From JAICMB01 sp035295125 (GTDB taxonomy: Bacteria > Acidobacteriota > Terriglobia > Bryobacterales > Bryobacteraceae): a stretch of 64,000 nt of DNA. Location: positions 1 to 64,000 of the forward strand of contig DATGJP010000050.1 of the NCBI GenBank assembly GCA_035295125.1, given 5' to 3'. The number at the start of each line of letters is the position of its first letter. Within the stretch, counting starts at the first letter, position 1. A program made the position numbers and the translations under genes. The notes under the pieces were generated by a model that saw nothing but the letters and a program-made list of their open reading frames with translations, had not been told where the DNA came from and made no database searches. Positions 52,172 through 61,676 of the stretch are shown one piece after another.

Positions 52172-53875
52172 TTACCGGGTAGTTTGGCCCGCGACTGATA
52201 TTGTCGGAAATGATGTTTTGAGTATTGCTCGGAAGGCTCGGTACAAGAGCAGAATGGCGAGGACCGCGAGGCTTAAAGTGGCGCATGCGTAGCCAGTCCA
52301 GAGCACGGCAATAACCGAGGCGTTAATCCCGGATGGTTTGTTTATGGCCAGGCGTTGGAAGATGTCGCGCACGGCTGCGCCGTCGATCAGGTTCATGTGA
52401 AACGCACCGAGCCGGCCATCAGGCGCATGTGTAATGATGCCTGCGTAATATGGTAGTGCAATGAAATTCGTGGAGTACCCGTCGAATGCCGCGGCGAAGA
52501 GCGCCATGATTGCGACGATTCCGGCGCCGCGGCGAAGCCCGTAAAGACCAGTGCACCCGCCGGCAAGGACGACCATCTCGGCACCGGCAATCCCGTAGAG
52601 GTGCCATCCCAGGGCGATGGACATGCCTCGCGTTAAGTACACGACTACGGCAAAGTATGCCATGGCCATACAGAACAACAAGAACGCGCATGCCGCTATC
52701 CCGAGCTGTGCTTCCCCAATTTGTAGTCGCCCATGCGCGGCGTGTCGTACCGTCCGGCGAGCGAGGAGGGCGAGTCCGATTAAGGCGGTTAGGCCTGGGA
52801 GTTCAAAGGCGCGGTAGATCCAGCTCCTCGCGGTAAGGAAGCTCCAACCTCCGGTCCAAAGGTGGGTTGAAACAGCAGTGTCCAGGACGCGATACCACTG
52901 GACGGAACGAATGGCGGCGAGTTTGGTTATGATCCCGAAGTGCGCGGCAGCAACGTCGATTTGCTCGCCAGAAAGTGTTTCCGTCGCGAGCCAGTTGCGC
53001 ATGTACCACCATCCGCTCAACGCGAGCGCAATGATTATGGCAATCGCGCACCCGGCGATGACGCGCGAATTGCGCTGACGATAGTATTGGATCGCTGCAA
53101 TGATCGGCAGCACCGGGACGAGGGCCAGAAGGTAGGGCTTCGTGAGAAGCGAGAGTCCAAGGATGCTGCCTGCGAGGATCCAGTCCGTCATGACGGGTGC
53201 TCGACGACTCGTGCGCAACGATACGAGGAGGAACAGCGTGCTGAGTGTGAGCGCGAGCGCGTCATTCCCGATGCGGCAGATGCCGACGAGCAGCCCGGGC
53301 CAGGCAGCCAGGAAAAGCACGATTGCGGTTGCCGCGTGGCGGGATGCCGGGACCCCGCGTGCGAGGCGGTAACACAGGTACACGCCGATTACGGCGATGA
53401 GTAAGCTGGCCATGCGCAACGCCGCCACCTTCGCGGGATACGAGCATGAGCGTACACTCCAGTATGGAAACGCAAGCAGGATATAGTAGAGCGGCGGTTG
53501 TTGCGCCTCATAGATGAAGAGCTGGCCGGGACCGTCCGCCATCACTGGTGTGGTGATTCCGGGGTCCTTGAGTTCTTCCTCACGAAGGCGTCGCGCGTCT
53601 GTGGTCAGTCGCCAGAAAGCGTCATGAGTGAGCGCTGTCGTAACGTTCTCCGCTGCTGATGGGGCAAGCGGTGCAAGGGAGAGCGCTCGTTGGAGCGCGG
53701 GCGCGATAGAATCGGTCGTTGATGGCAGCCGCCCTTGGGTGACAAGATGTTCGATGTATGCGTAATGCGACCACTCGTCAAATCCTTCCCAGAGTGGTTG
53801 CGCAACACAGTAGAAGGTTCCACGAAGGAGAAATGCCGTGATCGCGATCGTGACCACGGTGTCCCGCTTTCGCAC
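52172..53875 (-). CDS. GT-C-like / DUF2142-like polytopic membrane protein
   Basis: Integral membrane protein of 567 aa with about twelve hydrophobic helices. The first periplasmic loop has the acidic motif LWEGFDEWSHYAYIEHL, and further on EAQQPPLYYILLAFPYW. This is the pattern of GT-C fold glycosyltransferases that use polyprenyl-phosphate sugars and of DUF2142 proteins. Substrate unknown. It may be transcribed from its own promoter in the 171-bp gap upstream, where AT-rich stretches occur but no promoter could be fixed. It resembles the protein at 34824 in class, not in close sequence. Confidence 0.68.
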   Translation of the reverse strand: MRKRDTVVTIAITAFLLRGTFYCVAQPLWEGFDEWSHYAYIEHLVTQGRLPSTTDSIAPALQRALSLAPLAPSAAENVTTALTHDAFWRLTTDARRLREEELKDPGITTPVMADGPGQLFIYEAQQPPLYYILLAFPYWSVRSCSYPAKVAALRMASLLIAVIGVYLCYRLARGVPASRHAATAIVLFLAAWPGLLVGICRIGNDALALTLSTLFLLVSLRTSRRAPVMTDWILAGSILGLSLLTKPYLLALVPVLPIIAAIQYYRQRNSRVIAGCAIAIIIALALSGWWYMRNWLATETLSGEQIDVAAAHFGIITKLAAIRSVQWYRVLDTAVSTHLWTGGWSFLTARSWIYRAFELPGLTALIGLALLARRTVRHAAHGRLQIGEAQLGIAACAFLLFCMAMAYFAVVVYLTRGMSIALGWHLYGIAGAEMVVLAGGCTGLYGLRRGAGIVAIMALFAAAFDGYSTNFIALPYYAGIITHAPDGRLGAFHMNLIDGAAVRDIFQRLAINKPSGINASVIAVLWTGYACATLSLAVLAILLLYRAFRAILKTSFPTISVAGQTTR

Positions 53876-54046
53876 AAGACCATTTTCCTATATCAGTTCT
53901 GGACGAAAGCATTTAATTTGTGAGGAGTACGTAAATCGGGATAGCGGCAAGTAGGAAAGTTGACGTTTTAGAACAGGAGTTTCTCTCGTCCCGATTCATC
54001 TGCCCGGGAAAAACCTCGGGTGCCCGGTGTTGATGCCGAAGTCCTT

Positions 54047-55369
54047 CTATTCATTCACCGGCTGCTGATTCTTCTGCGCCGCAATCAGCTTCCGCAGCAA
54101 CTCCCGCGCATTGTCGAAAGTCCGCAGTGTGCAAATGCTCATAGGTGTCCGACCGCGATCATCCTTGACATCCAACTGCGCACCCTTCGAGGCCAGAAAC
54201 CGGAAAATCTCCTCAAATGGCGATTGCAACGGAGCCAGCGCCGCCAAATGCACTACGTTTTGGCCATGCCGATTCCGGGCGTAAATGTTCCCTGCCAGCT
54301 CGTAAGCCGCTTGAATCGTCGCCAGATTTCCGCTTCGCGCCGCTCCCATTAACACGGTGGTTCCATTCTGCGTTGTCAGCTTTGTGTCGGCTCCCGACGC
54401 GACAAGGAGCCGCACCATCTCAGCGCGCCCTTCTATCGCGGCCAGCAATAATGGGGTTGCCTCCCCGAAATCCTGTTCAAACCCGCCATGATCCTGGGGC
54501 GTTTGAGCCAGCGGCGCATTGGGATCGGCGCCGCGAGCCAGCAACTGCTTCGCGAGTTCCAGCTTATTGTTCTGCGCGGCCTCGTGCAGCGGAGTATGAC
54601 CCGCCTTGTCATGGACATTGGGATTCGCTCCCTGGTCCAGCAACAGCCCTCCGATTCCGTCGTGTCCCCAGGACGCCGCCACCAGTAAGGCCGTGCTCCC
54701 ATCCGGCCGTGCATGGTTGACATCCGCCTTTGCGGCCAGCAGCAGCCTCGCCGACTCGGTGTCGCCTCTCTCCGCTACGAACATTAAGGGCGTGAAGTCC
54801 CCTTTTGAAACCGCGTTGACTTCCGCGCCGTGTTCGATCAGTACACGCGTGACAGCCGGGTGTCCTTCCGCAACCGCCCACATCAAAGCCGTCTGCTTCT
54901 TCCGCGATTCCGCCCGATTCACATCCGCGCCGCTTTGCAGCAGCAGGTTCACCGCCTCCAAGCTCCCCGCTCCCGCCGCTATCATCAGCGCCGTATCGCC
55001 ATTCCACCGGGCCGCATTTGCCTGTGCGCCGGCCTTCAGGAGGCGGCCGACAAGCGCCGCATTCGCGTTCGCACAGGCCAGCGTCAGCGGCGTTTCGCCA
55101 TAATCATTGGCTGCATTTACGTTTGCCCCAGCCTGAAGTAAGGCGTCGGCCATCTCTGTGTCATCCACGTACGCGGCCCAGGTCAGCGCCGTCTGACCAT
55201 CCGCCTGCGCGTTGTTCACGTTCACGTGCTGCTCCAGCAACGAGCGAACGGCCTTCAAATCGTTGTTCCGGGCAGCCTGAACCAGCCTCAGATCGGCCGT
55301 GGCGGCATCGCCCGCCACCGCAAGCGAAAGCATCGCAATCCAAATTCCGGCCCAGGCACGATCAAACAT
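54047..55369 (-). CDS. Exported ankyrin-repeat protein
   Basis: A 440-aa protein with a signal peptide (WAGIWIAMLSLAVAGDA) followed by about eleven ankyrin repeats filling the rest. Typical units are DGQTALTWAAYVDDTEMADALLQAGANVN, then GETPLTLACANANAALVGRLLKAGA and GHTPLHEAAQNNKLELAKQLL. Ankyrin arrays are protein-binding scaffolds; export puts this one in the periplasm or outside. It is divergent from the DUF1592/DUF1552 pair with 60 bp between starts, and such ankyrin genes recur beside DUF1592 genes in this group, so a shared role is likely. No catalytic domain was seen. Confidence 0.9.
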   Translation of the reverse strand: MFDRAWAGIWIAMLSLAVAGDAATADLRLVQAARNNDLKAVRSLLEQHVNVNNAQADGQTALTWAAYVDDTEMADALLQAGANVNAANDYGETPLTLACANANAALVGRLLKAGAQANAARWNGDTALMIAAGAGSLEAVNLLLQSGADVNRAESRKKQTALMWAVAEGHPAVTRVLIEHGAEVNAVSKGDFTPLMFVAERGDTESARLLLAAKADVNHARPDGSTALLVAASWGHDGIGGLLLDQGANPNVHDKAGHTPLHEAAQNNKLELAKQLLARGADPNAPLAQTPQDHGGFEQDFGEATPLLLAAIEGRAEMVRLLVASGADTKLTTQNGTTVLMGAARSGNLATIQAAYELAGNIYARNRHGQNVVHLAALAPLQSPFEEIFRFLASKGAQLDVKDDRGRTPMSICTLRTFDNARELLRKLIAAQKNQQPVNE

Positions 55370-55429
55370 TTCTAAACGTCCTCTTCTGTTGAATTTAGCA
55401 GCAATTCTGTGGTAATTTTAAACGGCCAG

Positions 55430-57733
55430 ATGTTATCGCCAAGACTCCCGCTGGTGCTTCGCCGGAGTTGCCAGATCGCCGTAATTGCAGTTCTCACTAT
55501 CCCCCTGTCATTCGCGCAGCGTCGCGCCCTTCTCGACAACTACTGTATGGCGTGCCACAACGATAAGCTGCGAACAGCGGGTGTTTCCGTGCAGTCCCTG
55601 AATGCGGCCGACGTCAGCCAGCAGGCCGAGACTTGGGAAAAGGTCCTGCGGAAACTCACGACGGCGCAAATGCCGCCCCCCGGACTACCTCGTCCGGACG
55701 ATGCCTCAAGAAACCAATTCACGGGCTGGCTTGAGACATCCCTCGATCGCGCCGCGTCAGACAAGCCCAATCCCGGCCATCCAACCATCCACCGCTTGAA
55801 CCGCGCCGAATACAGCAACGCCATTCGCGACCTTCTCGCGCTGGACATCAATGCCGGTTCCATGCTCCCGGCCGACGATTCCGGTTACGGTTTCGACAAC
55901 ATCGGCGACGTCCTGTCCCTCTCGCCCGGCCTCCTCGAGCGCTACATGTCGGCGGCCCGCAAGGTGAGCCGGCTCGCCGTCGGATCGGCCGGTTTCCGTC
56001 CCCAAACCGATAGCTACGCGGTGACTCGCGGCGCGGCCCAGGCCGACCAGGTCAGCGAGGACCTGCCCCTTGGTTCACGCGGGGGGATCGCGGTGCACCA
56101 CTACTTTCCAGTTGACGGCGACTACATGCTTCGCGTCCAAATGCGCCCTAAGTCCGGCGACAATGACGACAAGCCGCACTTCGATGTGCCGTATCATGTC
56201 ACTGCCGGATCGCATCTTGTGGGCGTAACGTTTCTCAACGACTCGACAAAGCAGGAAGCGGTCCTGCCGCCGCGCCTCGCCCGTGGTGCTTCGCCCGGGC
56301 CGCTGTTGGCCTCCACCGTGGATCTCCGAGTGGACGACGCTCGAGTCCAAATGTTCGACATTTCCTGGCGGAATCCTGCGATTGACAGTCTGTCGATTAC
56401 TGGGCCCGGCGTGAATCAGCACGTCGGCGACACACTCAGCCGCGAAAAGATCTTCGTCTGCCATCCAGCGAATGCCCAGGAAGAAGCGCCGTGCGCCACA
56501 AAGATACTGACCGCGCTGGCTCGCCGCGCTTACCGGCGGACCACGACCGCGGCGGATGTTGCGCCTCTGCTCGACTTCTACGCCCAGGGCCGCAAAGATG
56601 CGACGTTCGAAAACGGCATTGAGTTCGCTCTCCGGGCCCTGCTCGTTGCGCCGGATTTCCTGTTCCGCATCGAGCGCGACCCCGCCGGCAGCACGCCAGG
56701 TTCTGTCCACCGCATCAGTGATTTCGAGCTGGCTTCCCGTCTGTCATTCTTCCTCTGGAGCAGCATTCCGGACGACCAACTGCTCGACTTGGCCTCGAAA
56801 GGCAAGTTGAAGGAGCCCGCCGTGCTCGACGGCCAGGTGCGCCGCATGCTCGCCGATCCCAAGGCAACAGCGCTCGTCACCAACTTTGCCGGCCAGTGGC
56901 TTTATCTTCGAAACCTGGCTTCCGTCACTCCCGACCCCGATACTTTCCCCGAATTCAACGACGCTCTCCGCGCCGACTTTCAGCGTGAGACGGAACTGTT
57001 CTTTACCGATATTCTCCGCGAAGACCGTAGCGCCCTCGATTTGATCGACGCCGACTTCACCTATCTGAACGGGCGCCTGGCGCGTTACTACGGAATCGAC
57101 AACGTTCACGGGAATGCCTTCCGCCGCGTAAGCCTGGCCGGCATAAATCGAGGCGGTTTGCTTGGCCAGGGCAGCATCCTGACGGTCACGTCCTATCCCA
57201 ACCGCACGTCAGTTGTCCAACGCGGCAAGTGGATCCTCGAAAACCTGCTCGGTGCACCGCCGCCACCGCCGCCGCCAACGGTTCCTGAGCTTAAAAGCCA
57301 TGGCGAAGACGGCAAGCTGCTCACCATGCGGCAACAGATGGAGATTCATCGCGCGAACCCGACCTGTGCCGGCTGCCACTCCCGCATGGACCCGTTGGGA
57401 TTCGCGATGGAGAATTTCAATGGCGTAGGCCAATGGCGCACGGTCGAAGCGGGTGCTCCGATCGATGCCACCGGAACTCTGCCCGACGGGACGAAATTTG
57501 ACGGCTACAGCGGTCTCAAGAAGGTTCTGTTGAACCATCGCGACGAGTTCATCGCCACTCTCGCCGGCAAGCTGCTGACCTACGCGCTTGGCCGCGGCCT
57601 GGAATACTATGACCAACCCACGGTGCGAGCGATCTCGCGCGAAGCAGCGCGCGACGACTACCGAATTTCCGCCCTGTTCACCGCGATAGTGAAAAGTACC
57701 CCGTTTCAGATGAGGAGGACACCGGACTCATGA
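55430..57733 (+). CDS. DUF1587/1592/1588/1585 cytochrome c-like protein
   Basis: Exported 767-aa protein of the planctomycete-type PSD family. I choose the ATG at 55430 over the GTG at 55409 because it sits closer to the signal peptide (AVIAVLTIPLSFAQ). A cytochrome c site, CMACH (C39, C42, H43), is followed by DUF1587 (TIHRLNRAEYSNAIRDLL), DUF1592 (DFELASRLSFFLWSSIPDDQLL), DUF1588 with a second heme-type motif CAGCH, and DUF1585 at the end. The natural substrate is unknown; a role in redox breakdown of polymers is often guessed. Its stop overlaps the DUF1552 start as ATGA. Confidence 0.9.
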   Translation: MLSPRLPLVLRRSCQIAVIAVLTIPLSFAQRRALLDNYCMACHNDKLRTAGVSVQSLNAADVSQQAETWEKVLRKLTTAQMPPPGLPRPDDASRNQFTGWLETSLDRAASDKPNPGHPTIHRLNRAEYSNAIRDLLALDINAGSMLPADDSGYGFDNIGDVLSLSPGLLERYMSAARKVSRLAVGSAGFRPQTDSYAVTRGAAQADQVSEDLPLGSRGGIAVHHYFPVDGDYMLRVQMRPKSGDNDDKPHFDVPYHVTAGSHLVGVTFLNDSTKQEAVLPPRLARGASPGPLLASTVDLRVDDARVQMFDISWRNPAIDSLSITGPGVNQHVGDTLSREKIFVCHPANAQEEAPCATKILTALARRAYRRTTTAADVAPLLDFYAQGRKDATFENGIEFALRALLVAPDFLFRIERDPAGSTPGSVHRISDFELASRLSFFLWSSIPDDQLLDLASKGKLKEPAVLDGQVRRMLADPKATALVTNFAGQWLYLRNLASVTPDPDTFPEFNDALRADFQRETELFFTDILREDRSALDLIDADFTYLNGRLARYYGIDNVHGNAFRRVSLAGINRGGLLGQGSILTVTSYPNRTSVVQRGKWILENLLGAPPPPPPPTVPELKSHGEDGKLLTMRQQMEIHRANPTCAGCHSRMDPLGFAMENFNGVGQWRTVEAGAPIDATGTLPDGTKFDGYSGLKKVLLNHRDEFIATLAGKLLTYALGRGLEYYDQPTVRAISREAARDDYRISALFTAIVKSTPFQMRRTPDS

Positions 57734-59079
57734 TCGTCACGAACAAAGCGCTTCCCCGCCGCACCTTTCTTCGAGGTGTGGGGACGACGCTGGCTTTGCC
57801 TTTTCTCGACGCCATGCTTCCCGCGTTCGGCGCCACCCGAGCCATGGCCGCGAAGCCCGTCCGCCTTGGGTTTGTTTATGTCCCCTGCGGCATCATCATG
57901 GATCGCTGGACGCCGCCGACCGATGGCACCGGCTTCGCCTTCGCTCCCATCATGAAGCCCCTGGAACCCTTCCGCGAGCAGCTTCTGGTTCTGAGCGGCC
58001 TCGCGCAGGTTAACGGCGAGCCTCTCGGCGACGGACCGGGCGACCATGCCCGCGCGGGAGCCACGTTTCTGACCGGGGTTCATCCCAAGAAAACCGAGGG
58101 CGCCGACATCCACGCCGGGATCTCCGCCGATCAAATTGCCGCCAGGGAGTTGGGTCGCGCGACACAACTTGCCTCACTGGAGTTGAGCCTGGAAGCACCT
58201 GGTCTCGTAGGCAATTGCGATTCCGGATATAGCTGCGCCTACAGCAACACCATATCGTGGCGAACCCCGACCACGCCGATGCCGATGGAGGTGAACCCGC
58301 GGGCCGTATTCGAGCGCCTCTTCGGGGATGGCGAAACGACCGACGCCGCGGACCGGCTCGCCCGGGCAAAGCAGGACCGCAGCATCCTCGATTTTGTACG
58401 CGACGACGTGAAGCGCCTGGAACCCGGCCTCGGCGCCCGGGATCGCGGCAAACTCGACGAATACCTCGAAGCGATACGCGATATTGAACGCCGCATCCAG
58501 AAGGCGGAAGAGCAGGCCGCTATGCCGCTTCCTGCCATCGAGCGGCCGACGGGCATGCCCGACACCTTCGAAGAGCACTGCAGGCTCATGATGGACTTGC
58601 AGGTGATCGCCTACCAGGCCGACCTGACTCGGGTCACTACCTTCATGATCGCCCGCGAAGGAAGCACGCGCAGCTATCGCGCCATCGGCATTTCAGACGG
58701 CCACCACCCTCTGACGCACCACCAGGGCGACAAGGAAAAGATCGACAAGGTGGCTCGCATCAACACGCATCACGTCGAGATGTTTGCGTATCTCCTCAAC
58801 AAACTCCGCACGACGCCCGACGGCGACGGCAGCCTGCTCGACCACTCGTTAATGCTCTATGGCAGCAGCCTCTCGGACGGCAATATGCACACTCATGTCG
58901 ACCTGCCGCTGGTTCTTGCCGGCGGCGGTGGAAGCAAAATCAAGGGCGGCCGCGCCTTGCGCTACCCGAAGGAAACGCCCATGACCAACCTTCTGCTGAC
59001 GATGCTCGATAAAGCGGGTGTGAGGACCGAGAAGCTGGGCGATAGCACGGGCGAAATCGCGCACCTTGCAGACGTGTAA
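57730..59079 (+). CDS. DUF1552 protein, Tat-exported
   Basis: A 449-aa partner of the DUF1592 protein. The Tat signal is PRRTFLRGVGTTLALPFLDAMLP. The rest matches the DUF1552 family: VRLGFVYVPCGIIMDRWTP, DHARAGATFLTGVHPKKTEG, and near the end MLYGSSLSDGNMHTHVDLPLVLAGGG, which resembles the alkaline-phosphatase/sulfatase superfamily fold. ATGA overlap (57730-57733) with the upstream gene indicates coupled translation, and the pair is nearly always adjacent in these bacteria. Export by Tat suggests folding with a metal or cofactor before transport. Function unknown. Confidence 0.9.
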   Translation: MIVTNKALPRRTFLRGVGTTLALPFLDAMLPAFGATRAMAAKPVRLGFVYVPCGIIMDRWTPPTDGTGFAFAPIMKPLEPFREQLLVLSGLAQVNGEPLGDGPGDHARAGATFLTGVHPKKTEGADIHAGISADQIAARELGRATQLASLELSLEAPGLVGNCDSGYSCAYSNTISWRTPTTPMPMEVNPRAVFERLFGDGETTDAADRLARAKQDRSILDFVRDDVKRLEPGLGARDRGKLDEYLEAIRDIERRIQKAEEQAAMPLPAIERPTGMPDTFEEHCRLMMDLQVIAYQADLTRVTTFMIAREGSTRSYRAIGISDGHHPLTHHQGDKEKIDKVARINTHHVEMFAYLLNKLRTTPDGDGSLLDHSLMLYGSSLSDGNMHTHVDLPLVLAGGGGSKIKGGRALRYPKETPMTNLLLTMLDKAGVRTEKLGDSTGEIAHLADV

Positions 59080-59153
59080 TGCCAGCCGGCAGCCTGCGGC
59101 CAATTGGGAATCGGCTACAAGAGAAGAAGGCAAATAGCGAATCTTTGGCGTCG

Positions 59154-60536
59154 TTATCCAACGTTGAACAGCATCTTGAAACCGTAATCCATGTGGAGTT
59201 GCTGATGGCAGTGAAACAGCGTCAGCCCGTCCATCTGCGGTGTGAAGTCGGCTTCGATTTTCTTGAAGCCTTTCACCAGGACTACATCCTTCAAAACTCC
59301 CGCCGTCGGCTTGCCGTGGACGTTGGTCAGTTCGAAGCTGTTCCGATGCAAATGGACCGGGTGCGCATCATCCGTCTGGTTGTCGAACACAAGCCGGTAG
59401 CGTTTTCCCTTTTGTAGCGTGCGAGGCGGATCGCTCTCGTTGAAGCCCTTCCCGTTGATCGTCCAGTGGTTGAAGTGCCCCTTGCCGCCGTTGATCTTGC
59501 CAAACTTCAGCAGTATGACATCGTCGGGGTTTTGAACCTGGTGACTGTCGCCGAACAGTGTGTAGTCCCAGGGCGTCTTCGGAGGCACTACCCAGCGCGG
59601 CTCGCCGGACTTGTTCGCGTATTCCACGACGATGCCCATCCCGTTCTTACGGTCGTCATCTTTCGGGGTGCCGAGAATCCAAACCCCGGGCGACTTCATT
59701 TCGACGATGGCATCGATGCGCTCTGCCGTTCCAAGCTCGAGAACCTCAACGGCCGCAGGATGCGCCACAGGATTGCCGTCGAGCGCGACCACCTGGAACT
59801 GATGGCCCGGCAGCGCCAGCTTGATGTTTTCTGTCGCGCTGGCATTCAGGAAGTGGAATAGAACCCGCTGGCCTTCTTTGACCCGGATCGGATCCCCGTA
59901 GCCGAGACATTTTCCGTTAATCGTGAAGCGCTGGTAGCCGATTTCCCAGCCGTTGGGCTTCTCGTCCTTCTTCGGAGGCGGCGCCGGCCCTTCGTCTTCT
60001 TCCATCTCTTCGGTGGTGAAGAACGGTTCCCACTCGTGGGTCGCCAGGAAGATCTCCTGGTCATACTGGCCGGGGTTGTTTTTCGGCTCGATATAGACGA
60101 ACGCGAACTGCCCGCTGTAGGTGCCGCGGCCCAGGTCCGACATCGGCATCACGTGGGTGTGAACGAATCGTGCGCCTGAGGGACGCGGAGTCAGCCGATA
60201 GCGGATATGGCCGTGCGGCGGAACCTGCAGGCTCTTTTCCTCTGCCGCGCCGTCGACATCCGCTGGGATGATCTGGCCATGCCAATGGACGAGCTCCGGC
60301 GTGTCGGTATCGTTGAACAGATCGACGACGGCCGGCACGTCCTCCTTGAGCCGGATCAGCGGACCAGGGACGGATCCGTTGTAACCGATGGTGCTAATGG
60401 TGTGGTCCTGCGCGATATCCACCAGGACAGTGCCGATGCGTAGCGTAACGTCGGCCGGGCCTTCCGCCGGCGGATTGTTCTTATTACAGGCGGCGAGCAG
60501 CAGAGCGGAACCCAGTAGCTCGCGGCGCGTGATCAT
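59154..60536 (-). CDS. Multicopper oxidase, exported
   Basis: A 460-aa three-domain cupredoxin oxidase. The N-terminus MITRRELLGSALLLAAC combines a twin-arginine pair with a lipobox (C17), so it is probably a Tat-exported lipoprotein. All four copper motifs are visible: HWHG (H84, H86), HTH (H126, H128), HPVHLH near the C-terminus and HCHQQLHMDYG. The oxidase takes electrons from a phenol, metal ion or similar substrate and reduces O2. A charged insertion (TTEEMEEDEGPAPPPKKDE) lies between domains. The start overlaps the stop of the phosphotriesterase-like gene as ATGA, so both are made together. Confidence 0.92.
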   Translation of the reverse strand: MITRRELLGSALLLAACNKNNPPAEGPADVTLRIGTVLVDIAQDHTISTIGYNGSVPGPLIRLKEDVPAVVDLFNDTDTPELVHWHGQIIPADVDGAAEEKSLQVPPHGHIRYRLTPRPSGARFVHTHVMPMSDLGRGTYSGQFAFVYIEPKNNPGQYDQEIFLATHEWEPFFTTEEMEEDEGPAPPPKKDEKPNGWEIGYQRFTINGKCLGYGDPIRVKEGQRVLFHFLNASATENIKLALPGHQFQVVALDGNPVAHPAAVEVLELGTAERIDAIVEMKSPGVWILGTPKDDDRKNGMGIVVEYANKSGEPRWVVPPKTPWDYTLFGDSHQVQNPDDVILLKFGKINGGKGHFNHWTINGKGFNESDPPRTLQKGKRYRLVFDNQTDDAHPVHLHRNSFELTNVHGKPTAGVLKDVVLVKGFKKIEADFTPQMDGLTLFHCHQQLHMDYGFKMLFNVG

Positions 60537-61549
60537 GGTTTCGGCACGAACGCCAGGAAGCGGCGCGGGTTGTCGACCAGGATTCCATGCAGCGTCTCTT
60601 CCTTGACCCCGGCCTCACGCAGTTTTGGAACCCAGACCGTCAACGTCTTGCCGTATCCCGGGCCGTTATTATGCTTGAACTGGCTGGGCGTCGACAGGTC
60701 TGAAGCGAACATCAGATTGTCCGCATAGCCGGCTTCGATCAGCGCGGTCACCATAGGGACCTGCCGGGCGTCGCCGGGTCCACCCTGGCGGTCGAATCCG
60801 ATGAAAGCGCCGCGCTTGCATACAGCCTTGTGGACTTCGAGTTTCGGGTCGACCAGGTTGCCGAGATGACCGATCACGACGCGTTGCGGTTTAACCCCGG
60901 CGCCTTCCAGAAGATCGAGCTGCTCGAGCGCGGATTTGCCGGGGATGCCGGTGTGGGTGAAGATCGGGAGGTTGGTCGCGCCATGAGCCTTACCCACGGC
61001 GCGGAATACCTTGCGCTCGGTGTCTGTGATTTCGTCCCAGCTTCCGATTTCGCCGAACACGCCGACTCGCTGGGTCCTGGCCTGACGGATGAGATCTTGC
61101 GTGATCTGGTCCTCGCTCCAGTTGGCAATCTCGGGCGGATAGAACGGCTGCGTATAGTAGCCGCATCCCGCCACAATGGGCAGACCCGATTTGGTGCTGA
61201 GCTGTTTCAGAAATTCCAGGTCGCGGCCCATGTCGGGATGTCCGCCGTCGACGATACAGGCCACCCCGTCTTTCGCGGCCGCCTGCATTTCCCCGGTCAT
61301 GATATCGAGATCGTGCATTACGTCGGGCGCGTCGGAAGGGGGCGGAGGATTCTGGTGGCGGTACAGCGCCATCCAGCGCGGCATGAAGTCGGCGGCGAGC
61401 GACAGGTGTTCGTGGAATAGCGTGGCGCCGCCGGAGAGTGCCTCAGGCGGGAGGTCTTTGAGGACGGTGCGGATGATGGGCTTGGGAGCCCCGGTCGAGA
61501 TGGCTCCCAAGGCTAGCGCGCCTATGGCTTCGCGACGGGTTAGTCGCAT
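60533..61549 (-). CDS. Phosphotriesterase-family hydrolase, Tat-exported
   Basis: A 338-aa TIM-barrel amidohydrolase. The Tat signal is TRREAIGALALGAIS. Metal-site motifs follow in order: LFHEHLS (HxH), FGEIGS where the bridging carbamoyl-lysine of phosphotriesterase is a glutamate, then FTHTG, IGHLGN and FASDLS. The glutamate places it nearer the PHP/lactonase branch than the organophosphate hydrolases. Substrate may be a lactone or ester. It is the first gene of a two-gene operon with the multicopper oxidase (ATGA overlap). The 127-bp gap before it holds only a weak hairpin. Confidence 0.87.
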   Translation of the reverse strand: MRLTRREAIGALALGAISTGAPKPIIRTVLKDLPPEALSGGATLFHEHLSLAADFMPRWMALYRHQNPPPPSDAPDVMHDLDIMTGEMQAAAKDGVACIVDGGHPDMGRDLEFLKQLSTKSGLPIVAGCGYYTQPFYPPEIANWSEDQITQDLIRQARTQRVGVFGEIGSWDEITDTERKVFRAVGKAHGATNLPIFTHTGIPGKSALEQLDLLEGAGVKPQRVVIGHLGNLVDPKLEVHKAVCKRGAFIGFDRQGGPGDARQVPMVTALIEAGYADNLMFASDLSTPSQFKHNNGPGYGKTLTVWVPKLREAGVKEETLHGILVDNPRRFLAFVPKP

Positions 61550-61676
61550 CTTGAGATTTTACAGCACCCGCGGGTATCGCAGCCTGCGGCTGCCAGGAAG
61601 TAGTTGACGGCGGACTAAAACCTCCACTTCCAGCACCGGGTGTAGGAGAAACTAACTCATTGAGCCGAAGCTTGCG

